Assembly: GCA_028692545.1 (NCBI GenBank)
Contig: JAQUXC010000007.1
Location: 1-57,935 of the forward strand
Source of the DNA: Patescibacteria group bacterium
GTDB lineage: Bacteria; Patescibacteriota; Patescibacteriia; UBA1558; S5-K13
Length of the DNA stretch: 57,935 nucleotides
Direction of reading: 5' to 3'
Below, piece by piece: positions 16,562 through 25,492 of this stretch. The notes under the pieces were generated by a model, which worked only from the letters and a program-made list of their open reading frames with translations, did no database searches and was not told the origin of the DNA. The stretch's first letter is position 1, and each line of letters starts with the position of its first letter. Both the position numbers and the translations under genes were made by a program.

Positions 16562-17734
16562 TTATTTAAAAGGTGAAAAATTTCTTAAATCTTTGACTGC
16601 TTTTTTCAAAACTGTTATAAATATTTTTATTTCAGACAAGGTGTTGTTTTTATTTAAACTTACCCGAAGTGATCCATGAGCATCCTCTGGATTTATTCCA
16701 ATTGATAAAAGTACATGAGAAGCACTAAGTGATCCAGAAGCACAAGCAGAACCAGTAGAACACGCTACACCTTCCAAATCTAACTTCAAAAGTAATGCTT
16801 CACCTTCTACATTTTTAAATAAAAAGTTTGCATTGTTTGGAAGTCTATCTCTCAAAGAACCATTCAAAGAAACTCCTTTTATTTTCAAAACTTCTTTTAT
16901 CATAAAATCTCTAAGTTTTGTAATTTTTGAAATTTCTATATTATGATTTTTGGCTAATATAAATTCCACCGCCTTCGCAAAACCAACAATACCAGGAGTA
17001 TTATACGTACCCGCTCTTTGTCCATTTTCTTGATGCCCACCGTGAATAAGTGGCGTAAGATGAATCCCCTTTTTGACATATAAAAGTCCAACGCCTTTTG
17101 GTCCATAAATTTTATGAGACGACATCGAAAGAAAGTCACAATACAATCTCTTTACGTCCATTTGCAAAAAATAAGAAGCTTGAACAGCATCTGTATGAAA
17201 CAAAATTTTATTTTTTCTATTAGTATTTATTTCATTAATTTTTTTTCCAATTTTGGCAATTGGTTGTATTGTACCTATTTCATTATTCACGTACATTATA
17301 GACACAAGCTTAGTATCTTCTCTTATAGCATCTAATACCTTATTGTAATCAATGATTCCATTTTTTTCTGGTTTTATAAATGTTACATCCACTCCTCGTC
17401 TTGATAAATACTTAGCTACTTCAAGCACACTTGGATGTTCAAACATAGTAGTTATAAGATGCCCATTAAAATCATCAAATACACCTTTTAGAACTGTATT
17501 GTTACTTTCTGATGCGCCCGAAGTAAAAATTATTTCACTTGGATCACAATTTAAAAAATTAGATATAATATCTTTTGATTTCAAAATCGTGGCCTCTGCA
17601 TCTTGACCAAAACTATGAATTGAGGAAGCATTACCAAAATCATCTGTAAAATATGGAATCATGGCTTGTAAAACTTTTTTATCTACAGAAGTTGTTGCTG
17701 CACTATCTAAATATATTCTTTTTTTATTAGACAT
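16562..17734 (-). CDS. iscS: Cysteine desulfurase (NifS/IscS family)
   Basis: A 390-residue PLP enzyme that takes sulfur from cysteine for Fe-S assembly. YLDSAATTSV at the start, FTSGASESNN, the PLP-binding Lys208 in SSHKIYGPKG, and the active-site Cys331 in STGSACASGS are present. The order iscU-nfu-iscS with gaps of 4 bases or less shows one Fe-S assembly operon. Whether it is NifS- or IscS-like in the strict sense cannot be settled here. Confidence 0.95.
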   Translation of the reverse strand: MSNKKRIYLDSAATTSVDKKVLQAMIPYFTDDFGNASSIHSFGQDAEATILKSKDIISNFLNCDPSEIIFTSGASESNNTVLKGVFDDFNGHLITTMFEHPSVLEVAKYLSRRGVDVTFIKPEKNGIIDYNKVLDAIREDTKLVSIMYVNNEIGTIQPIAKIGKKINEINTNRKNKILFHTDAVQASYFLQMDVKRLYCDFLSMSSHKIYGPKGVGLLYVKKGIHLTPLIHGGHQENGQRAGTYNTPGIVGFAKAVEFILAKNHNIEISKITKLRDFMIKEVLKIKGVSLNGSLRDRLPNNANFLFKNVEGEALLLKLDLEGVACSTGSACASGSLSASHVLLSIGINPEDAHGSLRVSLNKNNTLSEIKIFITVLKKAVKDLRNFSPFK

Positions 17735-17738
17735 ATAA

Positions 17739-17963
17739 TTATTTTGTTCTTTTTATTTTTATCCCAGGAAAATCTTTTTCCAATTCTTCCTGAATAAAAC
17801 CTTTTATAGTCATTTCAGCCATTGGACAATGATTACAAACACCTAATAATTTTATGTCCAAAATATTTTTTTTCTCATCATATTTCAAAACTTTCAAATC
17901 CCCACCATCAGAATTTAAAAATTTTCTTATTTTTTCTATTTTTTTATCTAATTTTATATTCAT
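17739..17963 (-). CDS. NifU C-terminal / Nfu-type Fe-S carrier
   Basis: A 74-residue stand-alone Nfu domain. The [4Fe-4S] carrier motif C-x-x-C is GVCNHCPM (Cys43 and Cys46), preceded by the typical LNSDGGDLKVL strand. It overlaps the iscU stop by one base and lies 4 bases from iscS. It likely receives clusters from IscU and passes them to targets. Confidence 0.93.
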   Translation of the reverse strand: MNIKLDKKIEKIRKFLNSDGGDLKVLKYDEKKNILDIKLLGVCNHCPMAEMTIKGFIQEELEKDFPGIKIKRTK

Positions 17964-18328
17964 TATTTTTTTGTTAAATAATTATTTATTGCTTTTTTTA
18001 GTGCCTCTATAGATAACATAGAACAATGAATTTTTGGTTCAGGTAGTCCACCAAGTTTTTCCAAAATTACATCTTTTCCAATATCCATAGCATCACTTAA
18101 TTTTTTACCTTTTGCAACTTGTGTAACAACCGAAGAACACGCAATAGCTGCTCCGCAACCAAGTGTTTCAAATTTAATATCTTGTATTTTGTCATCTTTT
18201 ATTTTTAAATAAATTTTCATAATATCTCCACAAATAGGATTACCTACTTGTCCTATAGCATCAGCATTTTTTATAACTCCTTGATTTTTTGGATTTTTAA
18301 AATTATCTAAAACTTTTTTTGAATACAT
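17963..18328 (-). CDS. iscU: Fe-S cluster scaffold IscU/NifU N-terminal
   Basis: A 121-residue scaffold on which clusters are built. Conserved ligands are Cys33 in GNPICGD with Asp35, Cys58 in TLGCGAAIA, and Cys102 in KIHCSML. An extra Cys64 is present. There is a near-complete match to the family length. It is the first gene of the isc-mur run, with a promoter at 18390-18418. Confidence 0.95.
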   Translation of the reverse strand: MYSKKVLDNFKNPKNQGVIKNADAIGQVGNPICGDIMKIYLKIKDDKIQDIKFETLGCGAAIACSSVVTQVAKGKKLSDAMDIGKDVILEKLGGLPEPKIHCSMLSIEALKKAINNYLTKK

Positions 18329-18389
18329 ATTTTAATATTAATAAAATAAATTAAATAAAACCATTGAAATACTTAATTCAACGCAATTT

Positions 18390-18418
18390 ATAATAACATT
18401 ATAAACATAAAAAGTCAA
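18390..18418 (-). promoter_or_regulatory. Promoter for the isc-mur run
   Basis: On the minus strand TTGACT (18413-18418), a 17-base spacer and TATTAT (18390-18395). A second TATAAT-like box lies inside the spacer. It is about 60 bases upstream of the iscU start. Confidence 0.5.
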
Positions 18419-18466
18419 AAAATCCCTGAAATTATGCAGATAAATCAAAATATTTACATCTTAATT

Positions 18467-18495
18467 TTGACACTATAAAAATATTATGTGATACT
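18467..18495 (+). promoter_or_regulatory. Possible promoter for the HD-domain gene
   Basis: TTGACA (18467-18472), a 17-base spacer and GATACT (18490-18495), with TG just before the -10 box. It is followed by a hairpin (18513-18559) in the leader. Confidence 0.4.
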
Positions 18496-18512
18496 AAAAT
18501 TATAAAAATCAT

Positions 18513-18559
18513 CCAGTTATACCCCGCTTCGTAGAAGCTTCAGCGAGGCGAGCAACTGG
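18513..18559. repeat. Hairpin repeat in the HD-gene leader
   Basis: CCAGTT and AACTGG arms (ends at 18513 and 18559) enclose GC-rich, partly self-pairing sequence containing GCTTCGTAGAAGC. It lies 11 bases before the ATG at 18571 and could fold in the transcript, affecting translation start. Confidence 0.5.
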
Positions 18560-18570
18560 ACAAAAAAAAT

Positions 18571-19791
18571 ATGCTAAACTCAAAAAATATACAACTTATA
18601 AAAATACTTCATTTGGAAAATGAGCTAGAAAATTGGAAAGAAATCAAAGAATTAAAATCCAAAATAAATATTGATTTTTTTGACAATGTAAATATAAAAA
18701 ATAAAAAGGAAGCAATTTCAAAAAGCATATTTGTAATAAAATCAATACTCAAAGAATTAGACAAACAAAAAATAGATATTTTAAAAATGGATCCAGGTCA
18801 TGGCATAGGACACATGACAAGAGATTATATAAATGCGCTAAGATTGGCATACAAAGACAATAACACAAAACCAAAAGAACTCTTTATAGGAATAATAGGG
18901 GCAGCGCTTCATGACATTGGTTCATCTCTTATAGAAAGATACAGCGAATCACAAAGATTAGTACGCCATGCTGAAATGGGAGCATTACTTTTTAAGAGAA
19001 TATCTCAAAAATTAAAAATACTAAACAAAGAAGAAGAGTTTTTAATTTGTTATGCAATAGCAGCTCATACAACATACTTAAAAGTCTATTATTTCAAAAA
19101 ATTCAAAGTAGAGCCATATAAATATATTTTGAATAATAAAGTTGTGATGTCTTTTCAATATCCTCGCTTTGCAGATAGATTGGACGCAAATGGAGCTTTT
19201 CTTGTAGCAAGAGATTATCTTATTTTAAATAAAAGCCATATGCACGATGGGTCTATGGGAAAATTTTTCAAAACAAATTTTAAAGATGACATGAAAATAA
19301 CACTAAGAGCTCAAGATGAAATTGAAAAATCTGGAGGATATAGAACAGCATTAGAACATTTAAATATTTATATGCTTGGACAGAAAAATTCCATTCACTC
19401 TCAATATGATACCAATGTAATGGAATATTTTAGAGACAATGAAACAAAAAATTTAAAAAATATAATAAATTCCATACTAAAGCCCAAAAAATTAGAAAGT
19501 AAAAAGATAGATGAAATACAAAAAAAATGGACCATATTTCTATATAAAAATATAGAACCAACTGAAATTGGTAAAAAAACAGCCATAGGACTAAGTAAAA
19601 AGTTTAAAAGGTTGAAAGAAAATGAAATAAATGCTTGGACCTATGGATTTTATATAACAATGCAAGAATACAACAAATCTGCCTATGAAATGCTTAAATT
19701 TTTAGATAAAATACCAAAAGAATATCAGACTCTACCTGTAATAGGTAAACTCAAAACACTTATAAAACCTAGCATAAAATTTGACAATTAG
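18571..19791 (+). CDS. HD-domain metal-dependent phosphohydrolase-like protein
   Basis: A 406-residue protein. The HD-superfamily metal ligands are visible: His in GHGIGHM (76-82), the HD pair in GAALHDIGSS (114-115), His in RHAEMGA (132), and IAAHTTYL followed by RFADRLDANG, which offers the last Asp. HD proteins hydrolyse phosphate esters, often of nucleotides. The C-terminal 150 residues are helical and rich in Lys, with no recognised domain. There is no ribosome-binding site, so it belongs to the host-like class of genes. The substrate is unknown. Confidence 0.8.
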   Translation: MLNSKNIQLIKILHLENELENWKEIKELKSKINIDFFDNVNIKNKKEAISKSIFVIKSILKELDKQKIDILKMDPGHGIGHMTRDYINALRLAYKDNNTKPKELFIGIIGAALHDIGSSLIERYSESQRLVRHAEMGALLFKRISQKLKILNKEEEFLICYAIAAHTTYLKVYYFKKFKVEPYKYILNNKVVMSFQYPRFADRLDANGAFLVARDYLILNKSHMHDGSMGKFFKTNFKDDMKITLRAQDEIEKSGGYRTALEHLNIYMLGQKNSIHSQYDTNVMEYFRDNETKNLKNIINSILKPKKLESKKIDEIQKKWTIFLYKNIEPTEIGKKTAIGLSKKFKRLKENEINAWTYGFYITMQEYNKSAYEMLKFLDKIPKEYQTLPVIGKLKTLIKPSIKFDN

Positions 19792-19808
19792 ACTATTTTT
19801 GATATAAT
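19781..19808 (+). promoter_or_regulatory. Promoter for rpmA inside the end of the HD gene
   Basis: TTGACA (19781-19786), a 16-base spacer and TATAAT (19803-19808), both perfect. The -35 box is encoded by the last codons of the HD-domain gene. Confidence 0.7.
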
Positions 19809-19836
19809 TTCTTACATTACTAAATAAACTAATAAT

Positions 19837-20127
19837 ATGGCACATAAAAAAGCTGGTGGTTCTACCTCGCTTGGACGAGACTCAAAAGCAAAGAAACTTG
19901 GAATAAAAATAAACAATGGACAATTTATAAAACCAGGACAAGTTATAGTAAGACAAAGAGGTACAAAATATTATCCTGGTAAAAATGTAAAAAAAGGTGG
20001 AGATGATACTCTTTTTGCAATAAACTCTGGTACTGTAAAATATTCCAAAAAAAAAGTAATAAGATTTGATGGAAATTTAAAACCTAGAAATACTGTATCT
20101 GTAGAACCCGTAACTTCAAAAAAATAA
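19837..20127 (+). CDS. rpmA: 50S ribosomal protein L27
   Basis: A 96-residue bL27. The N-terminus [15 protein letters not shown] (usual AHKKGxGSTxNGRDS) is the tail reaching the peptidyl-transferase centre. [21 protein letters not shown] and the C-terminal strand also match. There is no N-terminal extension to be cleaved, unlike Firmicutes L27. It is transcribed alone from its own promoter; the usual partner rplU is not adjacent. Confidence 0.97.
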   Translation: MAHKKAGGSTSLGRDSKAKKLGIKINNGQFIKPGQVIVRQRGTKYYPGKNVKKGGDDTLFAINSGTVKYSKKKVIRFDGNLKPRNTVSVEPVTSKK

Positions 20128-20141
20128 TTCAAAACTTTTAT

Positions 20142-20185
20142 AAACAAAAAAGTATCTTTTAAAAGATACTTTTTTGTTTATATAA
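20142..20185 (+). terminator. Terminator after rpmA
   Basis: AAACAAAAAAGTATCTTTT (20142-20160) is followed directly by its reverse complement (20161-20179), a perfect 38-base palindrome ending in a T tract. Confidence 0.85.
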
Positions 20186-20192
20186 CTTATTT

Positions 20193-20230
20193 ATCCCGCG
20201 AAGCGGGATCCCGCAACAATTATAAATTAT
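20193..20230. repeat. ATCCCGC palindrome plus left copy of a 22-bp direct repeat
   Basis: ATCCCGC-GAA-GCGGGAT (20193-20209) is a perfect hairpin. It runs into a 22-base stretch (20209-20230, starting TCCCGCAACAATTATAAA) that recurs exactly at 23518-23539 on the same strand. The two copies bracket the exported repeat-protein gene. Confidence 0.75.
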
Positions 20231-20237
20231 CATATTT

Positions 20238-20393
20238 ACCTCACCCCCATCCCCTCTCCATCTTTCGACTTCGCTCAAGATAGAGAGGGGTGATTGCTTT
20301 GATATATAATCTAAGCTTTTCTCCCCTCTCCATTATAAATGGAGAGGGGTTGCTCGCCTTGGCATAGCTTTAGCGTAGCCAGGGGGGTGAGGT
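20238..20393. repeat. MITE-like inverted-repeat element
   Basis: The outer arms ACCTCACCCCC and GGGGGGTGAGGT, plus inner CCCCTCTCCA/GGAGAGGGG pairs, enclose about 155 bases without a reading frame. Read as RNA it would fold into a branched hairpin. Elements with CCTCACCCC...GGGGTGAGG ends are widespread intergenic repeats. It lies just past the stop of the exported repeat protein. Confidence 0.7.
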
Positions 20394-20405
20394 TATTTTA
20401 TATTT

Positions 20406-21020
20406 CTATTCAATCACTTCACCTAGTGTATAATCCCCAAAGAAAGCATCTGGTAAGTCATGAACTAGTTTATTCCAATTAGTACCATATAACTCTATTG
20501 CTTTTTCTTCTGTCTTTATCCATCTTATAGTTCCATTACTTCCCACTAGATATACTTTAGCTACTGTTGGTATTTTAAATAGTATACCAGCATTGTATGG
20601 AACATTCTTTCCTAGTGTATAAGTAGCTAGTTCTTCTTTGGTTATTGTAGTTACAAATGAAAAATCATTATCAAAGTATGAATACCATATCTTTTCATTT
20701 ACATATGAATGTCTAATGTTGTCAGTATCTACAAAGTACACTGTACTAGTATCCTCTGTCTTTACCCACTTACCTGTAGTCCAGAATGATTGTGGAATAC
20801 TACTTCCTACATCTTTTGTATCAATGGTAGATGGTACTCCAGTAATGTTAAATATTGCAAACTTTGTTAGATGATTTACAGTAAACACAACTTTATTTGT
20901 AACTGTGTCAAATACAGCACCTGGTATTAATATCCAACTATCAGATATTGAATCATAATAATATACTCCTAGATTAGATGTATTATCTGGAAGAGATGGT
21001 ATTGTAATTATATATAATAG
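20406..21020 (-). pseudogene. C-terminal part of the exported repeat protein, out of frame
   Basis: This frame continues the 20983-23199 protein after a shift near 21006-21016. Reading on from there it gives TIPSLPDNTSNLGVYYYD, VVFTVNHLTKFAIFNI, then two copies of a domain common at the ends of exported candidate-phyla proteins: KWVKTEDTSTVYFVDTDNIR...SYFDNDFSFVTTI, and LFKIPTVAKVYLVGSNGTIRW...LYGTNWNKLV. The internal ATG at 20888 has no ribosome-binding site, so it is unlikely to be a separate gene. About 200 residues; probably surface-anchoring or wall-binding, by context only. Confidence 0.8.
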
Positions 21021-23199
21021 TTAGATTGTTAGTAAATGATGTAATAGAAATATTATTAGTATCAACTGCTGATATATTAAATATACTTCCACCTATCATA
21101 AATGCACCTGTTGTAACAGTTGGTGTATTATCAGTACTTAATATTCCTTGACTTACAGTAATAGTAGTATTAGATGTTACAGTGTTTGATGGTACTACAA
21201 CAGTAATAGCAGAACTATCAGTAAATGTATAATTAAGTGTTCCACCATTTGTTGGTGTAACAGTAGTAGAATATGTTGGTATAGTTGGTGGTGTAACTAT
21301 TGTAGAACCAGTCCATCCTCCACCTGTTGAACCAGATGATGGTCTTGCTATCACATTTACTACTCTTGTAGAAGTACTTGTATTAGTAGCAGTGTCACTT
21401 ACTACATATGTGACAGTATATGATCCTATAGTATTTATATCTACATTACTAGTTGTTACTATATCATTTGTTATATCTCCATCTACTGCATCTGTAGCTG
21501 TAGCTCCTTCATCATAATAACTATCTCCTTTGTATATTGATAGTGGATTTGATCCTAGTATAGTTATTATTGGACTAGTATTATCAAGTATTGCTGATAC
21601 TGTTGTAGTGCTAGTATTATCAGCTGTATCTTTTGCTTGAATGTGTAAATAATATGTTCCATCACCACTAGATTGTGTTGTTGATGTTGTAGTACCATAT
21701 ACTTCATCAGTAAATTCATGTGTTTCTACTTGATTTACTATATATCTATATGTAGCTTCTTCATTACTACTCCAGTTCCATGTTTTAGTCTTTGTTGGTG
21801 TAGTGTCGTTTGATAGACCTGAGATGGTTGGAGCTATACCATCCTCTAATAACCATAACTCAGCTCCATTTACTCCATCATTAGCCTGAAAATACAATAC
21901 TCCATCTAGGTTTGTAAGGCTGAATGGGGAAGAATCACCACCAGAAGAAATATCCTTTACCATTACTGTGCCTTCACTTGTTCCATCTGATTTCCATAGT
22001 TCTAATCCATTTGTTCCGTCTGTAGCTCTAAAATACAATACTCCGTTTACATCTGTAAAATTGGATGGGGAAGAATCACCACCAGAAGAAATATCCTTTA
22101 CCATTACTGTGCCTTCACTTGTTCCATCTGATTTCCATAGTTCTAATCCATTTATTCCGTCTTTAGCCTGAAAATACAATACCCCGTTTACATCTGTAAG
22201 GTAGGATGGATAAGAACTACTAAAAGGATGAATATCTTTTACCATCACTGTTCCTTCGCTAGTTCCGTCTGATTTCCATAGTTCTAATCCATTTGTTCCG
22301 TCTGTAGCCTGAAAATACAATACCCCGTTTACATCTGTAAGGTAGGATGGGGAAGAATCACCACCAGAAGAAATATCCTTTACCATTACTGTGCCTTCAC
22401 TTGTTCCATCTGATTTCCATAGTTCTATTCCATTTATTCCGTCTTTAGCCTGAAAATACAATACCCCGTTTACATCTGTAAGGTAGGATGGATAAGAACT
22501 ACTAAAAGGATGAATATCTTTTACCATCACTGTTCCTTCGCTAGTTCCGTCTGATTTCCATAGTTCTAATCCATTTGTTCCATTATTAGCGAAAAAATAT
22601 AATACTCCGTTTAGATTTGTAAGGTAGTCTTGAGAAGAACCACTAACACCAGGACGAATATCTTTTACCATCACTGTTCCTTCGCTTGTTCCATCTGATT
22701 TCCATAGTTCTTCTCCATTTGTTCCATTATTGGCTTTAAAATATAATACTCCATTTACATCTGTAAGGTAGATTGGAGAAGAACTACTAAAACCAGGACG
22801 AATATCTTTTACCATCACTGTACCTTCACTTGTTCCATCTGATTTCCATAGTTCTATTCCATTTGTTCCATTATTAGCTTGAAAATACAATACTCCGTTT
22901 ACATCTGTAAGGAATTGTGGATTAGAATTACTAATACCAGTATAAATATCTTTTATCATTACTGTGCCTTCACTTGTTCCATCTGATTTCCATAGTTCTT
23001 TTCCATTTGTTCCATTATTAGCGAAAAAATATGCTACTCCGTTTACGTTTGTAATCCAGGATGGAGAAGAACCAATACTACCAGGATAAATATCTTTTAT
23101 CATTGTTGGTTCTACTGATGCATCTACCATTATTGGGTTAGATAAAAAATAAGAAAAAGATATTAATATGAATACATATACTTTAAAATGATTTTTCAT
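20983..23199 (-). pseudogene. Exported repeat protein (nine ELWKSDGT repeats, Ig-like/DUF5011), frameshifted
   Basis: 738 residues read before a premature stop. A signal peptide spans about residues 1-27 (hydrophobic FILISFSYFL, cleavage near VDA). Residues 33 to about 455 are nine repeats of 47-48 residues, each with VKDI...LTDVNGVLYF...ELWKSDGTSEGTV, as in hyalin-like or beta-propeller-like surface proteins. Next come an Ig-like segment (TPTKTKTWNWSSNEEATYRY), a DUF5011 domain (YKGDSYYDEGATATDAVDGD) and a Thr/Ser-rich wall-spanning part. The reading frame is lost in an AT dinucleotide run at about 21006-21016, and the C-terminal domain follows in another frame. It could be a true pseudogene, a phase-variable switch or an assembly error. 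Confidence 0.85.
21964..22527 (-). repeat. Recent tandem duplication of a 282-bp two-repeat unit
   Basis: Protein repeats 5-6 (22246-22527) and 7-8 (21964-22245) are almost identical at DNA level, including the shared GGATAAGAACTACTAAAAGG stretch 282 bases apart. The other repeats are clearly more diverged, so this is a recent two-repeat duplication that kept the frame. Confidence 0.85.
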
Positions 23200-23559
23200 A
23201 ATATTATTTTATTTATTTAAATTTAAATTAATATAAATATATTATCTAATAGATTTAATATATTTTATTATTACCTTTAATTGATAATTTTAATAAATTT
23301 ATTATATCACAAAATATGAGGGGGGTAGATTAATAAAAAATTATTTATAAAAAAATAAACTCTTGCAAAGCAAACGCTATAATCAAAATATAAATAATAA
23401 AACAAATAACTGCTTTTTATACTATCAAGCAATTAATCCTGTCAGGTCAAATACACACCATGGCGGTATACCGTGGACTCGACTATTAAGCAATTAAACT
23501 ATTATGCTATTATTCTATCCCGCAACAATTATAAATTATATAGAGGCGGGATTAATCTA
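23200..23559. other. Intergenic region upstream of the exported repeat protein
   Basis: 360 bases without a convincing gene. The first 180 bases are extremely AT-rich and include the leader of the exported protein. Around 23440-23480 a short GC-richer stretch contains the palindrome CGGTATACCG within CCATGGCGGTATACCGTGG. At 23518-23551 the repeat TCCCGC...GCGGGA holds the right copy of the 22-bp direct repeat. Two small open frames on the plus strand here run into ftsX antisense and have no start signals. Confidence 0.6.
23518..23551. repeat. Right copy of the 22-bp direct repeat in a TCCCGC/GCGGGA hairpin
   Basis: 23518-23539 equals 20209-20230 exactly. The 6-base arms TCCCGC (23518-23523) and GCGGGA (23546-23551) form an inverted repeat around it. 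Confidence 0.75.
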
Positions 23560-24486
23560 TTATTTAAGATATTTTTTCATAGCTATAAGACTACTAAATC
23601 CAGAAAACAAACTAGATATAACAAATTCACTAAAAAATATAATTATGAAATTGGAATTAAAATATGTCAATAAATTTGTGGGATAACCTTCAAACAATCT
23701 CACAACAATAGGATTTAAAATAGATAAAGATATATAAACCAACAATATTACAATAAAAATAGAAATAATATTATAAAGCAATATTTCCAACATAAATGGA
23801 GATTTTATAAAATTACTTGTAGCACCGACAAGCTTCATTATTGATATTTCTTCTCTATATGTATAAACCCCTATTTTTATAGAATTATAAACCATCATAA
23901 GAGTCATAATCATAAACAATATTGAAACTATATATCCAGCAATTTTTATTTTACTAGATACAGAATCAATTCTATTTGTAACAGTTGCATAATCTTGAAA
24001 TTGACTTTCGTCCACATCAAACAAATTGCTATATTGACTCTCTTTCAGTTCTGTTAAAATATCATCATAAAGAGATATGTCTTTTGCCTTTATTTTCAAA
24101 CTTGGCAAAAATACATCACCACCATCTTGTTTTAATTCATCAACTGCATCTATTATATCCTCATTTGATGAATATTTATTTTCAAATTTTGAAAGTGCTG
24201 TCTCAGAAGATACATATTCAACACTTTTTATATATTCCGAAGACAAAATTTTGTCCTTGAATTCGCTTATTTGATCCTCTGTTACACTTTGTTTGAAATA
24301 AACACTTACATCTACTTTGTCTTTTACCAAATCTATTGCATTATCTGCTAATAAATTAAAAATAATCAAAAAATTTACAGTAAGTAATGTAAGGGTAATA
24401 ATTGTAATATTTATAACAGAAAGCCAAATATTTCTAAAAAAATTTTGAAATGCAAGTTTAAAAATTCTTGATAAAGAGGAATACAT
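23560..24486 (-). CDS. ftsX: Cell-division ABC transporter permease FtsX
   Basis: A 308-residue permease partner of FtsE, coupling division to peptidoglycan hydrolase activation. It has an N-terminal cytosolic helix plus a first membrane helix (about 20-48), a large extracellular domain of about 130 residues (SVYFKQSVTEDQISEF at its start), then three membrane helices; REEISIMKLVGATSNFI is the hallmark coupling segment. It follows ftsE by 32 bases. The C-terminus (MKKYLK) ends just before the TCCCGC repeat. Confidence 0.95.
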   Translation of the reverse strand: MYSSLSRIFKLAFQNFFRNIWLSVINITIITLTLLTVNFLIIFNLLADNAIDLVKDKVDVSVYFKQSVTEDQISEFKDKILSSEYIKSVEYVSSETALSKFENKYSSNEDIIDAVDELKQDGGDVFLPSLKIKAKDISLYDDILTELKESQYSNLFDVDESQFQDYATVTNRIDSVSSKIKIAGYIVSILFMIMTLMMVYNSIKIGVYTYREEISIMKLVGATSNFIKSPFMLEILLYNIISIFIVILLVYISLSILNPIVVRLFEGYPTNLLTYFNSNFIIIFFSEFVISSLFSGFSSLIAMKKYLK

Positions 24487-24518
24487 AAGTTTTTATTATT
24501 TTTGTTATTTATAAAAAA

Positions 24519-25199
24519 TTACAATATATATCTACCAACTTTTTGATCACTTATAACCCTACCTGAGTCCAATGTAATAACTCGTTTTCCTAAGCTATTT
24601 ACTATATCTCTATTGTGTGTAACTAAAATTATAGTTGTATTTAATTTATTTATTCTAAGTAATAAATCTATTATTTCTCTTGAATTTATAGAATCCAAAT
24701 TACCAGTAGGCTCATCTGCAATTAATAATTTTGGTTGATGTACAAGAGCACGTGCTATTGCTGCTCTTTGTTGTTCTCCTCCAGATAATTGATGTGGATA
24801 TCTATCTTTTTTGTCATGAAGACCAACAATTTTTACAATTTGTGGAACTATTTTTTCTATTTTATCTTTTTTTTCACCACAAGTTTCCATTGCAAAAGAT
24901 ATATTTTCATAAATATTTTTTTTCTTAAGAAGTTTAAAATCTTGAAACACAAAACCTATTTGTCTTCTCAAATATGGAATTTCATTTTGTCTTATACCTG
25001 TAATATCCCAACCACCTATTTCTACTTGTCCTTCTGTTGGTAATTCTTCTGCAAACAAAATTTTTGCAAGAGTTGATTTTCCTGTACCACTTTGACCTAC
25101 AACAGAAACAAATTCCCCTGGATTTATTTGTAGAGATATTTTATTTAAAGCCCAAACATTTGGCTGATAAAATTTTGAAAGATTCGTTACTTTTATCAT
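24519..25199 (-). CDS. ftsE: Cell-division ATP-binding protein FtsE
   Basis: An ABC ATPase of about 226 residues with Walker A GQSGTGKS, Q-loop FVFQDFKLL, signature LSGGEQQR, Walker B LLIADEPTGNLD and switch His in VTHN. I place the start at the ATG at 25199 (MIKVTNLSKFY), because the nine extra residues of a longer frame starting at 25226 are encoded by a hairpin (ACCTACCGGCAAACAGGTAGCT-like) and match no FtsE N-terminus. It is paired with ftsX downstream. Confidence 0.95.
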   Translation of the reverse strand: MIKVTNLSKFYQPNVWALNKISLQINPGEFVSVVGQSGTGKSTLAKILFAEELPTEGQVEIGGWDITGIRQNEIPYLRRQIGFVFQDFKLLKKKNIYENISFAMETCGEKKDKIEKIVPQIVKIVGLHDKKDRYPHQLSGGEQQRAAIARALVHQPKLLIADEPTGNLDSINSREIIDLLLRINKLNTTIILVTHNRDIVNSLGKRVITLDSGRVISDQKVGRYIL

Positions 25200-25351
25200 T
25201 GTATTAGCTTTCTTACCTACCGGCAAACAGGTAGCTTTCAGTTTTCAGCTTTCAGTTTTTAATTACTGACAAACTTATACTTAATAACTATCTATATTTT
25301 ATTTATATTTTTATTTTTTAATTTTTTATAACTTTTTTTAATTTATATATT

Positions 25352-25427
25352 TGGAGCCATCTGCCGGCTTCGAACCGACGACCTACGGTTTACGATACCG
25401 TTGCTCTACCAACTGAGCTAAGATGGC
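25352..25427 (-). tRNA. tRNA-Thr(CGT), 3' CCA encoded
   Basis: The minus strand folds as a full cloverleaf: acceptor GCCATCT/AGATGGC, D arm GCTC-AGTTGGTAGA-GC, anticodon arm ACGGT-ATCGTAA-ACCGT with T33 and anticodon CGT (34-36), and T arm GTCGG-TTCGAAG-CCGGC. The discriminator T is followed by an encoded CCA (25352-25354). The anticodon reads ACG (Thr). Its first 12 bases are repeated 104 bases upstream. Confidence 0.95.
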
Positions 25428-25492
25428 GTATATTTTTAATTACTATTTTCAATTTTATATATACAAATCAAACTGTCGTAGCGAAACGGAGA

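Noticed and set aside
20406-20888. A separate 160-residue gene
   Set aside because: It lacks start signals and continues the domain order of the upstream protein in another frame; treated as the shifted C-terminus.
21964-23100. CRISPR-like array
   Set aside because: The repeats are 141-144 bases, in frame, coding for a 47-48-residue motif, with no spacers; no cas genes are in the window.
25200-25226. Nine extra N-terminal residues of FtsE
   Set aside because: They are encoded by a hairpin in the leader and match nothing in the family; the ATG at 25199 is preferred.
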